From positions 310,001 to 374,000 of the forward strand of contig PQWQ01000005.1 of NCBI GenBank assembly GCA_002943765.1: 64,000 nucleotides of DNA, in the 5' to 3' direction. The stretch's first letter is position 1. Every line of letters starts with the position of its first letter. The position numbers were made by a program, and so were the translations under genes. The notes under the pieces were generated by a model. It had not been told where the DNA came from, searched no databases, and worked only from the letters and a program-made list of their open reading frames with translations. This DNA comes from Psoroptes ovis. Its lineage: Eukaryota > Arthropoda > Arachnida > Sarcoptiformes > Psoroptidae. Of this stretch, positions 51,401 through 59,798 are shown in pieces.

Positions 51401-54400
51401 ATCAAACATGTACCTTACTTGCATCAGACATTTATGAAAGTGAAACAAAAGAAATTGAACAATCGTTGAATGATAAAAAAATTGACGAATTATTAGATAA
51501 ATATAATGACGTATTCATAGGTCTTGGTAAATTTAAAAATGTTGAACATAAAATTAAATTGAAAGATCCTAATATGAATCCAATCAAATGTCATCAATAT
51601 AAAATACCACATGCATTCAAAGATGATTTAGTTGATGCAATTCAAAAATTATTAGATGATGACGTTATTGAAGAGTGTGAAAGTGATTATTTAAATCCAA
51701 TCCTTCCACTTCGTAAACCTGATGGAAATATTAGATTATGTATTGATTTTCGTCAATTGAACAAAGAAACAATTAGTGATAATTTTCCAGTCCCAAACAT
51801 AAGTGATATTATTAATGATCTGAATGGAGCGATCTATTTTTCTAAAATCGATCTTTCACAAGGATACTATCAAATCGTCCTGAATAAAAATGATCGAAAA
51901 AAAACCGCTTTTCGGTTTAACAATAAATTGTATTGCTTCAAACGAATGCCATTTGGGCTGGTAACAGCTCCACATACGTTTCTCAGAGCAATGCAAAAAC
52001 TATTCAATAATATTGATTTCATCAAAGTATACTTCGATGACATATTGATATTCTCAAAAACCAAAAAAGATCATTACAGACATTTGGAAGAAACATTGAA
52101 AATCATCAAAGAAAATGGCTTGAAAATTAATCGCAAAAAATCGGTTTTCTTACTAAATGAAGTCAATTATTTAGGTTATACTATTTCTAATGGAAAAATA
52201 AAACCAATGTCTTCAAAAATAGAATCAATCAAGAATATCACACAGCCTAAAAACAAAAAAGACATCGAAAGATTTTTGGGAGTTTGTGGTTATTACCGTA
52301 AACACATAAAAAATTATGCGATCATCACTGATCCACTTGAAAAATTGAAAATGAAAAATTCGCCATTCATTTGGACAAATGATTGTCAAAAATCTTTTGA
52401 ATCATTGAAAACAATATTGACTTCGAATCCAATAATTAATATGCCTGATTATAATTTCCCATTCCATGTGAAATGTGATGCATCTAATGATGGTATTGGT
52501 GCTACATTATCACAAGTCATAAATGGTGATGAAAAGATAATTGAATACGCAAGCAAAAGATTTAACAAAACAGAAAAACGTTATTCAACTATAGAAAAAG
52601 AAGCTACCGCCATATTATGGTCATTAAATCATTGGTACCATTACTTAATTGGCAAAAAATTTATAATATACACTGACCATAGACCCTTGATTTGGTTGAA
52701 ATCAAAAAAATTCACAAGTGGTAAATTGGCTCGTATGTCATTACGACTACAAGAATTTGATTTTGACATTTTCCATGTTAAAGGAAAAGAAAATATTATC
52801 CCTGACATGTTATCGCGAACATTTCGTATTCAAACAAACAATTCCAATGATGATATTAATTCAATATTGAATATAAGTAAAGATGAATTATTGAACCTTC
52901 AAAATGAAGATGATGATATCAAAAGATGTTTATTAGATAATCCACATCTTTTTGATAAAAGGGGAGGAATATGGTATATGATCAACAAAGATAAATATCG
53001 ATTATTTCTTCCAACCAAATTATTGAATAGAACGATTCATGATTATCATGAAAAGATCAATCATATTGGATTTAATAAAATGTTTGAAATCATCAAACAA
53101 AGATATTATCATCCTAAATTACGTGAACGTATTAAATCCGTAACAAATCTATGTGAATCTTGCTGTAAGAATAAAGATTATGATAATCGTCCGAAACAAG
53201 AACATTCTTACATGGACTATTCATCATTACCGATAAATCATACTTGGTCTATTGATGTATGTCAACTTCCACCTACCAAACGAAAAAACAAATATTTATT
53301 AGCGATGATTGATCTCAAAACGAAATTCGTAAAAGCTTGCGCTGCAAGAAAAATCGATACCAAAAAGATAATCAAATTTTTATCAAAATCATTTGATAAA
53401 GATCATCTACCAAAAGTAATAGTGACTGATAATGGTTCAATCTTCAAATCACATGAATTTGAAAACTTTTGTATTAAAAATCATATCGAACATCGATCTT
53501 CAATTCCGTTCATGCATCAAACTAATGGATCGATTGAAAGATTCTTTAGAACCTTCCAAAACATAATGCGTGCTACAAATCATGAAACTGATTGGGATTA
53601 CAACCTGAAGAAAATTATTAGTAATTACAATCTTACTCCACATAGTTCAACCTCTGCGGCACCATCACAATTATATAACAAAGACATTCCTAAATTTGAT
53701 TTCGAGAAAAAGATTCCTATCATATTCAACGACGATCCAGATGAACGCGCAAATGTCGCTAAGAAACAACAGTCAAAACTATTGTCAAAGAATAAACCGA
53801 AAATTAAAGACAAATTCAATCCAGATGATCTCGTAATGATAAGGAAAGATAAAGGCTGGATTGGTCCCTTTAGAATATTAAGTAAAACATCATCAACCGC
53901 TTTCGTTACTGATAAAATTGGAAAAGAGGCTCGCTTCAACTTGAATCAGCTCAAGCCAACAATTGGTTCGAGTCTTGGGCTACTTCCACATGTCGGGCGA
54001 TCCTCTTGGAAGGGAGGTGTAAACGAAGTTCATTAAGTCGATAATTGAATTAATATTTGAATCGTTATATAAACGATTCAAAAACGAATTTAAATTATTA
54101 TTAGAAATTTTGTTTTTTTTTTTTATTTTTTTTGATTTGAAAAATTAATAAAATTGTTTTGATAAACTATCGCATCAATTAACCTCCGAATCGTTACTTT
54201 ATATGACGGAATTTCGCCGTCATCGACCGGTTTACCGGTCAATCAAATGTTTTCATGAAATTTTTTTGTGATTGAATCTGTGTGAAATTCTTCAATATGA
54301 AGTATTTATGCTCTTGAAAAATAGTGTAAAATAGTACAAAGGTATTTGAGAGTGTTGAGGCATATCTTTGGGCCTTTTCAGGCCTTTTTGAGGCATTCTG

Positions 54401-56853
54401 CAACACATTCAGATGCATTTAGATTGGATTTTTGGACATTTGAAACATGTTCAATGTTGAATTTCAATTGTGTACGAGTTGTTGTTGTTTGTGAATTTCT
54501 CTACATTCTCCTGCACAATCTATTTGTTCGATCAATTTTATTATTATTAAATAATATTTGAAAATTGTCTCTTTCTCAGTGATGATGATGGTGACATTTT
54601 TTTTTCATATTAAAAAAAAATGTTTATTAAAAATATTACATCATTTGTGTCATGGTATTTTGGGACCATTTTTTTTCAATGATATATTGAATATGTGTGT
54701 GTGTGTGCAATGTCCAATATTCAATGAATGTTCAAAGATGTACATTGATATATATCAAAATGTTTCAAAATGTACATTTGCTGCTGATAAACATTCGTTT
54801 GGATATATGGGTATGCAAACAACAATAATACAACAATATTCAATATATACGGGCCCCAACATTGAAGACATTTGAAAATGTGTGTCATCATCGAATAACC
54901 GAATACATATATCGAATAACTGAACAAATATATCGAATGTCCAGATATTCTATTTGATAAAAACAATATTCAATTCAATAAATAAACATTGAAAATATGA
55001 TCATCAATTACACAGACATAAAATATTGACCAGATTTCGGATCTTTTCTTGAAGAAAAATTGAAGAAAAGATGAATTTGATATTGATCAAAAAATAATAA
55101 TAATAATAATGAAATACATTAATATAACATTGGCTGTCTTCTATTGTTGTCGTCTTATTTCATGTGTTATTTTAAAAGAATCTTTGTTTTCAGTTATATA
55201 CATTTTCCATATATATATATTAGGCTGTCCGAAAAGTTCATTCGCCTCGATCACAATAGAGTTGCCACATGAAAATTGGCCAAAACTTTACGGACAACCT
55301 AAATATATTTTCAATATACATGGAAAAATATACAGCCCTAAAATTTAAAAATGTTTTAATGTTTGATCATCATGATTGATGATTGAAATAAGAAAGAAAT
55401 AAATAAGAAAAACGAATAAACTTCTATTTCAATGAAGAAATAACACATTTGTGTTGTCGTTGGCTCATTGGTCTATGGATGGCTGATGGCCAAAAAATTT
55501 TTTATTAATTTCAGGTTTTTTTGGGAGGTTTTTCTCATTGATTCAAGGATAGAGGATATTGTAAGGCCTATGGTCTCATTGGCACTGATCGGGCTCCGCA
55601 GAGGTGTACATTATTCAAGGATATTCAAGGCTTCCCTGAATCGATGATGATGAAATTCGATGATCATATGATGATGATGATCACAGCCTTAAGCCAAATA
55701 TGGGTACACTCAATGAATGGGTACCCGAAAATATGTTCGAATTTTTTTGGGGAAATTTTCCAAAAAAAAAAAATTTCCCAAAAATTTTCATCTTCTGGAA
55801 AAAGTTTTTAAATATTTCATGAGAATTTTTTTTTTTTTTTTTTGAAATTAAATTTTTCCAAATGAAAATATACATTTTCAAAATTTCAAATTTCATTTGA
55901 TTTCAAATACTAGTAAATGGATTATGGTACACAAATATGTTCAAGCTGGAGTGAGGACCGATTGGTCAAACATAATTTCCCCGAAAACGAAATTTCCCAT
56001 AAAAAATTTTCAATTATTTTTCAATGAAACATTTCCCTAGAAATACATTGAATTTGTAGACAAGTTGGATTTGTCATCAACAACACGTATTGGTACGTGT
56101 ATTTTTAATAAAGAACTTCGACATTTCTATTCGAATTTCGAATGTATTATTTTCAATTCGTAATCGAGTGTCTTTCATTCATTTTCAATCATTCGTTGGT
56201 AACCCTTTGGACCCTTTTTCTACCAATTGTTTATCGTAGAAATTTGATAAACAAACAAACAAAGAAATAAACAAATAAATATTTTCTCCTGTTCTTTCGT
56301 GCATATAGATGATAATAATTATTATTATCATTATTATTTTGGATGGAATTATCATTCATTCGCAATTATCAATTTGTTTTTCTTGGATGCAGGAATAATG
56401 GAAAATAATGATGATAATGATAATTGATAACAGAATTAATAATAATTTATATTAGCATCATTCAGTTTACATTTTCATTTGCCTGTTGTTGATAATATTA
56501 TTAAAAAAAATATGATTTTGAAAAACGATTATAATTTCAATTATTTCACAATTATAATGATAATAATTGAAATTATAATGGGTTGTCCCATAAGTTCTTG
56601 CCGGTTATATTGTAGAAAATCATGGAAAAAAATCGGCAAGAACTTATGGGACAACCTAATATAATCATTCGTTCATAATGAATGTCATTTGAATTTGTCA
56701 TATGAATTAGTCATGATTTAATGAGAAAAAATTGAAAAATTATCATTTTCATTATATATTCAATCATAAATTATGGAAAATGTTTGCTTCACTGCAATCA
56801 TTTTGAATTTTCAAAGGGTTTTTTTTCAAGATTATTATCTTTCAAGTTTCACT

Positions 56854-56890
<37 letters not shown>

Positions 56891-59009
56891 GTTCAAAATG
56901 ATTAAGGGGGTGTGAAAGGGTATGGACTAGCAGGTTATACACATAGAGGCCTAGGCCTCATAAAGTAAAATTGTATGCAAAGTATTCTTACAATTAGACT
57001 GATTGATTAAAATTTTAATATTCGAAAATTAATTGAAATTAAATTTTCAAAAAAATCGATTTCCGATCAATTTTCTTTGAAAATTTCAAAGGTGAATTTA
57101 CCCTTTGAAAAATAAGGTTAACCTATCTATTCGAATCTACAGAATCTATTCGAATTTCAATGGATTTTTTTCCACATTGAAAACAAACCAAACGAAACAA
57201 ATGAAATGTATCATCATCATCATCATTCGATTTGATATGATAATACCATGGATACCAATGTTGTTAAACCACAAACATTATCACTCACAATCATCAATTG
57301 AATACGGCTCTAAAACGCAATTGTATGCAATTGACGTTGAGCGGAGATAATTTTGGAAAGTTCTGGGTAAAATTCTCGGCAAAAATATTGATTTTGAAAT
57401 TTTTTCAAAAAAAAAAATTAAAATAATTCTAAATTTTAAGTTATAATTATATCTTTGTTGAAATGATCTTAAGACATTTTTAGCAAAAGAGAAATGAAAT
57501 TTGAAATGAAAATATCATTCCAAAGAATTCATAATCATATATCATTGGTTTTTTTTGTTGATCAATACATAGGGTTTCGCTCTGATCAATAATTGTGTGT
57601 GTGTGTGTGAATAATTAGAGAGCAAAAATCAATGAAATTAATGAGAATCAATGGGTTTTTTGCTGGGTTTACGTCAAATTTTAGTGTTTTTTCAAAACTT
57701 TTTCGAATTGAATCGATTCGATTGATCAGAAATTTTGATTAATTCAAGTATTTTTTTCAAATTTTTCGCCCTTAAATGAACCTTAGCACCTGGATTTCAA
57801 ATATTATCATATACAGATGATACAGCAATGACAAAATCGATTGCTCAATCATTGATCGAAATGCGAAGATTCGATCCGAAAGATATTGCAAAACGTTTCG
57901 CTCTCGAATATAATAAAGAACCTAAACGTGGTTATGGTGCAAATGTTGTCGATGTATTCGCTGCGCTAATGTTGGCCAATTATGAAGCACCATTTGAACC
58001 GGCTCGTAGACAATTCGGTGGTTTCGGTTCTTACGGTAAGTATATCTGTGTGATTTCAATGCATTGAAACACATTGAAATATATTACACGGGTTTCACGT
58101 ATTGATTAATCATTATTTTCTCTACCTCAATTGCACACAGGTAATGATGGTGCAATGCGTGTAGGACCATGTGCAATGTATGGATATAATATGGAATTGA
58201 ATAAACTACTCGATTTTATACGTGATTGTGCACGTATAACCCATTCAAATGTATATGGTTATAATGGTGCAATATTACAATGTTTAGCCATACATCAAGC
58301 ATTACATTTACATCAAATTATACGAACGCTGTTCGATATAAATGTTTACCTTAATAATTTGATTGAAAAAATGACCAAAATTGAATTAGATTCACAACAA
58401 TATTATCAATTAATGAATAATTATACAACTAGTAATAATGTTTTACCATATAATTTCAATAATAATAATGTCAATAATCCAAATAATTCGAATCAATCAA
58501 TCAATGTAAACAATCATATAAATAATTATAATACCTGTACTAATAATCAACAATCTGATAATAATAATCAAAAGGTCTACACACCATTCAGTGATAAATT
58601 GAAAAAAGTTAAAGAAATTCTTAACAATGAAATCAGAGGTAATAATAAATATAGTAATGATAAAATAATCAACATATTAGGCAATGATGTATCGGCATTT
58701 AAATCAGTACCGACGGCCATATATGCTGCATTGAAAGGACAATTTCATCTCGCCGATTCATATGATCATCAATCACCATTAGTACGAACATTATACAATA
58801 CATTAATATTGGGTGGTGATACGGATACGATTGCATCGATGGCATGTTCCATATCGGGTGCAATCAATGGTTATGAATCGATACCGAAAATTCTATTGAA
58901 ACATTGTGAATTAAGTGATGTAATGGAAAAATATGCTGATGATTTGTTTCGGCTAGTTCGATCGTCGAATTCACCACCATCATCATCAACATCTACAACA
59001 ACATCTTAG
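42467..59009 (+). CDS. ADPRS: ADP-ribosyl hydrolase ARH3
   Basis: Three coding exons (42467-42707, 57787-58035, 58141-59009) give a 452-residue protein. ARH3 removes ADP-ribose from serine and cleaves poly(ADP-ribose) after DNA damage, in the nucleus, cytosol and mitochondria. A Ser-rich N-terminus (1-35) precedes FRGCMLGGLIGDCLGSPFEG, with the metal-site Glu. Exon 2 has YTDDTAM (Thr-Asp-Asp), AKRFALEYNKEP-RGYGANVV and FEPARRQFGGFGSYG. Exon 3 has GNDGAMRV, YNGAILQCLAIHQAL, SVPTAIYAALKGQ and LGGDTDTIASMA, with the second Asp/Asp/Thr metal cluster. All recalled metal-binding residues are present. An Asn-rich insert (about 265-325) enlarges the protein relative to the 363-residue human one. The joining of exon 1 to exon 2 across 15,079 bp is inferred from matching phase and homology. 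No intermediate exon is needed. Confidence 0.9.
42739..42880. repeat. 142-bp segment with TGGTCTCG inverted ends
   Basis: TGGTCTCG (42739-42746) and CGAGACCA (42873-42880) are exact inverted repeats. Inner partial complements (GATCAATG/GAATTGATCA and TCCGATG/CATCGGA) add structure. It may be a degraded foldback element. No target duplication was identified. Confidence 0.4.
43145..43157. repeat. Small GC-rich hairpin
   Basis: GCTC and GAGC pair across GGTAT, directly after CCCGTGCCAG. The context resembles the hairpin group at 49863-49892. Confidence 0.35.
44289..44407. mobile_element. Second foldback MITE family (CAGGG ends), copy 2
   Basis: A near-palindrome of 119 bp starts CAGAGTTTAAAGTTTTAATT and ends AAAACTTAAAACCCTG, with TA at 44287-44288 and 44408-44409. 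Its inner words AAAATTACGAAAATCAACTT match the copy at 37068-37189. Confidence 0.7.
44476..44504. repeat. Left terminal inverted repeat of the Merlin-type element
   Basis: This 29-base end is exactly complementary to 49622-49650. The outer bases are GGTTTATGTC. Confidence 0.95.
45290..45316. repeat. Short interstitial AACCT (TTAGG-type) repeat
   Basis: About five imperfect copies of the arthropod telomere unit are present (CTAACCTAACTAACCTAACC). It lies inside the Merlin-type element, so it is not a chromosome end. Confidence 0.6.
46259..46552. repeat. 74-bp tandem repeat, about four copies
   Basis: The word TTCTTTTCAGGACGAAATC recurs at spacings of exactly 74 bases (three intervals), each copy starting near GAATAATATCAATTATTG. 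The copies are almost identical, and the last has one change (GGACCAAATC). It lies about 170 bp upstream of the transposase start, within the element. Confidence 0.95.
46559..46700. repeat. AT-rich imperfect tandem repeat
   Basis: Five degenerate copies of a unit of about 25 bases containing AATAATTTAAATTAATATT lie between the 74-bp repeats and the transposase start. Confidence 0.75.
46725..47688 (+). CDS. Merlin/IS1595-type DDE transposase
   Basis: Two exons (46725-46735 and 46791-47688) join across a 55-bp GT-AG intron to give 302 residues; without splicing no good ATG precedes the conserved domain. A zinc-ribbon-like segment (CSNGHFMKLYFGKKIYWKCT followed by LKACQG) precedes the catalytic domain. 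The expected acidic triad is present: Asp144 in VEIDES, Asp205 in YSDCWRGY, and Glu244 in QTIERMWG. ISXO2/IS1595 signatures are clear (QQWIFGGICRET, VNHRYNFIDPETGVHTQTIE). There are no stops or frameshifts. It could act on its own element and on related non-autonomous ones. The TA-flanked MITEs here belong to a different superfamily. Confidence 0.92.
48380..48473. repeat. Inverted partial copy of the transposase 3' end
   Basis: The reverse complement of 48427-48473 matches 47605-47651 (47 bases, last codons of the transposase), and 48380-48425 matches 47733-47777 with small differences. The 81 bases between these blocks are missing from the copy. Together they can fold into a stem with a loop of about 600 bases. 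Open frames in the loop, such as 47980-48210 on the minus strand, are unrecognised. Confidence 0.9.
49622..49650. repeat. Right terminal inverted repeat of the Merlin-type element
   Basis: This is the exact complement of the left terminus. It is followed by the ACTTGTTA target duplication at 49651-49658. Confidence 0.95.
49863..49892. repeat. Overlapping GC-rich hairpins beside the LTR element
   Basis: GCCCGTGT and ACACGGGC (49863-49881) form an 8-bp stem with loop CAG. GGCTC and GAGCC (49879-49892) form a second stem that shares three bases with the first. A weaker TCGC/GCGA stem lies just before, at 49833-49848. Confidence 0.6.
49913..50099 (+). repeat. Left LTR
   Basis: This 187-bp repeat begins TGTAAACGAAG and ends CTTTATA, with a 13-T run near 50010. 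Its right border is set by the matching 3' copy and by the following TGG primer-binding start. Confidence 0.93.
50100..50117 (+). promoter_or_regulatory. Primer-binding site of the retrotransposon
   Basis: TGGTGGCAGACTATCCAC directly follows the LTR and begins with TGG, the complement of a tRNA 3' CCA end. I did not identify the tRNA. Confidence 0.65.
50206..54036 (+). CDS. Retrotransposon Gag-Pol polyprotein
   Basis: This uninterrupted 1,276-residue frame starts at the first ATG and ends 19 bases inside the right LTR. The order is an Asn/Gln-rich N-terminus and Gag helical region (about 40-200), a CCHC zinc knuckle (Cys216-Cys229), an aspartic protease with DTGS (Asp at about 283), reverse transcriptase with YFDD (609-612), RNase H (KCDASNDGIG at about 758), and an integrase. 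The integrase has an HHCC zinc finger (about 945-990) and Asp, Asp and Glu in SIDVCQ, VTDNGS and GSIERF (about 1016, 1075, 1109). Gag and Pol share one frame, with no frameshift. The sequence is A-rich, as common in this group. No inactivating change was seen. Confidence 0.95.
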   Translation: MASENNAQNNIVQNNNVQNNILQNNAVQNNNSVDRVKARPMERNEDIFEYIKYFQKVSKINNWSDQLMAQMFEINLPNKSRELQFVSKLPAAIQNSFKKILHAIEEANKEKRNVHMQELWFLTRKNNETLNGLAARATDLIEKCYPTFPPENQALLVRDAFIRGLEPSLRQHIWKVIDLPDTVDGIIKIVEAIERTENLDEKKQGKNLNILKFDKCRYCNRTNHKSNDCFFKNNNSNNKNKFEKNPRNNAIKNERKISSIKVDPEEFLIQVKINDKKELAMIDTGSHISIIPTTIEINDFNECDMKAIAANKLPMNIVGKSSMKIAFGKIEFNHEFCIADVDYVIIGMDILKRNDLDFHSNFKNSIIVQRNNKKETIKCINLIKNTNNVNEKQSNGNDDQTCTLLASDIYESETKEIEQSLNDKKIDELLDKYNDVFIGLGKFKNVEHKIKLKDPNMNPIKCHQYKIPHAFKDDLVDAIQKLLDDDVIEECESDYLNPILPLRKPDGNIRLCIDFRQLNKETISDNFPVPNISDIINDLNGAIYFSKIDLSQGYYQIVLNKNDRKKTAFRFNNKLYCFKRMPFGLVTAPHTFLRAMQKLFNNIDFIKVYFDDILIFSKTKKDHYRHLEETLKIIKENGLKINRKKSVFLLNEVNYLGYTISNGKIKPMSSKIESIKNITQPKNKKDIERFLGVCGYYRKHIKNYAIITDPLEKLKMKNSPFIWTNDCQKSFESLKTILTSNPIINMPDYNFPFHVKCDASNDGIGATLSQVINGDEKIIEYASKRFNKTEKRYSTIEKEATAILWSLNHWYHYLIGKKFIIYTDHRPLIWLKSKKFTSGKLARMSLRLQEFDFDIFHVKGKENIIPDMLSRTFRIQTNNSNDDINSILNISKDELLNLQNEDDDIKRCLLDNPHLFDKRGGIWYMINKDKYRLFLPTKLLNRTIHDYHEKINHIGFNKMFEIIKQRYYHPKLRERIKSVTNLCESCCKNKDYDNRPKQEHSYMDYSSLPINHTWSIDVCQLPPTKRKNKYLLAMIDLKTKFVKACAARKIDTKKIIKFLSKSFDKDHLPKVIVTDNGSIFKSHEFENFCIKNHIEHRSSIPFMHQTNGSIERFFRTFQNIMRATNHETDWDYNLKKIISNYNLTPHSSTSAAPSQLYNKDIPKFDFEKKIPIIFNDDPDERANVAKKQQSKLLSKNKPKIKDKFNPDDLVMIRKDKGWIGPFRILSKTSSTAFVTDKIGKEARFNLNQLKPTIGSSLGLLPHVGRSSWKGGVNEVH
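54007..54017 (+). promoter_or_regulatory. Polypurine tract
   Basis: GGAAGGGAGG immediately precedes the right LTR and would prime plus-strand synthesis. It overlaps the last codons of the polyprotein. Confidence 0.8.
54018..54203 (+). repeat. Right LTR
   Basis: This copy is 186 bp and matches the left LTR except for a one-base shorter poly-T run (12 against 13). Confidence 0.93.
54204..54240. repeat. Two adjacent hairpins at the retrotransposon 3' flank
   Basis: TGACGG (54204-54209) pairs with CCGTCA (54217-54222), and GACCGG (54225-54230) pairs with CCGGTC (54235-54240) across TTTA. The first stem contains the TGAC target duplication. Confidence 0.75.
55220..55302. mobile_element. Mariner-like foldback MITE, type B, forward
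   Basis: It starts TTAGGCTGTCCGAAAAGTTC with centre GATCACAATAGAGTTGCCAC and ends AAAACTTTACGGACAACCTA. TA precedes it. Confidence 0.88.
56529..56579. repeat. Short AT palindrome beside a MITE
   Basis: Arms ATTATAATTTCAATTATT and AATAATTGAAATTATAAT are exact inverted repeats around a short centre. They overlap the 5' border of the MITE at 56578. Confidence 0.8.
56578..56659. mobile_element. Mariner-like foldback MITE, type C ends with type A centre
   Basis: Ends GGGTTGTCCCATAAGTTCTT and GAACTTATGGGACAACCTAA are type C, but the centre GTTATATTGTAGAAAATCAT is type A. TA lies at 56576-56577 and 56660-56661. Confidence 0.88.
56855..56886. repeat. 32-base A run
   Basis: An uninterrupted poly-A tract is seen directly inside the ARH3 intron. 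No processed-pseudogene sequence was recognised before it. Confidence 0.9.
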
Positions 59010-59798
59010 ATATATGAGATTCGAATGTGAGGAAATCAATTAATCAAACGATTTAAGAAATGTATTTCCACAAAAATATTAAGAAATTTTAAGAAGAATT
59101 TTAAAATAAGAAAATTGTGAATATAATTAATTCCGAAAATTCAAGAAATTCGACTTTTCAAAGCTTTTTTTTTTCTATAAAGCATCAAATCAAATTAATA
59201 TTCAAATTCAAATTATTCAAATAATTATTGCTGTTAATGTTGTTATTCATTCATTCATTCATTCAATCATCATTCATTCGCTATTCACATATGTGCAAGC
59301 AAAGCAAAAATTCAAGAAAATTTTTAAATTGAAATCTTTAAGAAAATTGAAAAATCATTAAATTGAAATGAATTAATGAATTTGAGAAAATCTTTAAGAA
59401 TTAAGAAATTGAAAACTTTTGTACTTATTGATAAGAAATACACATTGAAATACACACAGAGACACACTCATATATACGAATCTGCATACCCAAATTGACA
59501 CACATTTGATAAATAAATATATGAATAAATGAATTAATTTTGATCAAATTATATGTCTAAGAATTCAAGTTAGGGCTAAGCTGATTTAGATTTTTAAGGA
59601 TTTTTGAAAATTTCTTAAAAAATAGTTGAGAATTCAAACGACAGATGGCGCGTTGGTTTGTTTACATTTTTTTTTGTTTTGGTTTTGTCATCAGTTTTTC
59701 ATGATTTTTGATTGTTGGGATTATTTGATCAAATTTCAAATTTAATTCGGTTATATTGATTAATATTGAGTCTAAGACTGTCAAATTCAAATGAAATA
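59010..59798. other. Intergenic region between ARH3 and VPS51
   Basis: This is AT-rich sequence containing the ARH3 3' untranslated region and the VPS51 promoter. No feature was recognised beyond short TTCA repeats near 59245-59265. Confidence 0.5.

Larger units (their letters stand above)
49909..54207 (+). mobile_element. Ty3-type LTR retrotransposon with 4-bp target duplication
   Basis: The element (49913-54203) has LTRs of 187 and 186 bp that are identical except for one T in a poly-T run. It is flanked by TGAC duplications (49909-49912 and 54204-54207). A primer-binding-type TGGTGGCAGAC starts at 50100 directly after the left LTR. A polypurine tract GGAAGGGAGG lies immediately before the right LTR. 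A single gag-pol frame fills the interior in PR-RT-RH-IN order. No envelope-like gene is present. It sits in the sense orientation within the ARH3 intron. Confidence 0.95.
42708..57786 (+). other. 15-kb first intron of ARH3 hosting transposons
   Basis: The intron runs from GTAAGTT at 42708 to CCTTAG at 57786. It contains an inverted-repeat segment (42739-42880), a CAGGG foldback element (44289-44407), a Merlin-type transposon (44476-49650), a Ty3-type LTR element (49913-54203), two mariner-like MITEs (55220-55302, 56578-56659), several small hairpins and a 32-base A run (56855-56886). The remaining sequence is AT-rich without a recognised exon. Other introns in the window are mostly under 110 bp. 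Confidence 0.8.

Noticed and set aside
49913..54203. Envelope gene that would make the LTR element a retrovirus-like errantivirus
   Set aside because: The Gag-Pol frame runs to the right LTR, leaving no space for another gene.
56855..56886. Poly-A run as the tail of a processed pseudogene or LINE
   Set aside because: No coding remnant, LINE domain or target duplication was recognised next to it.
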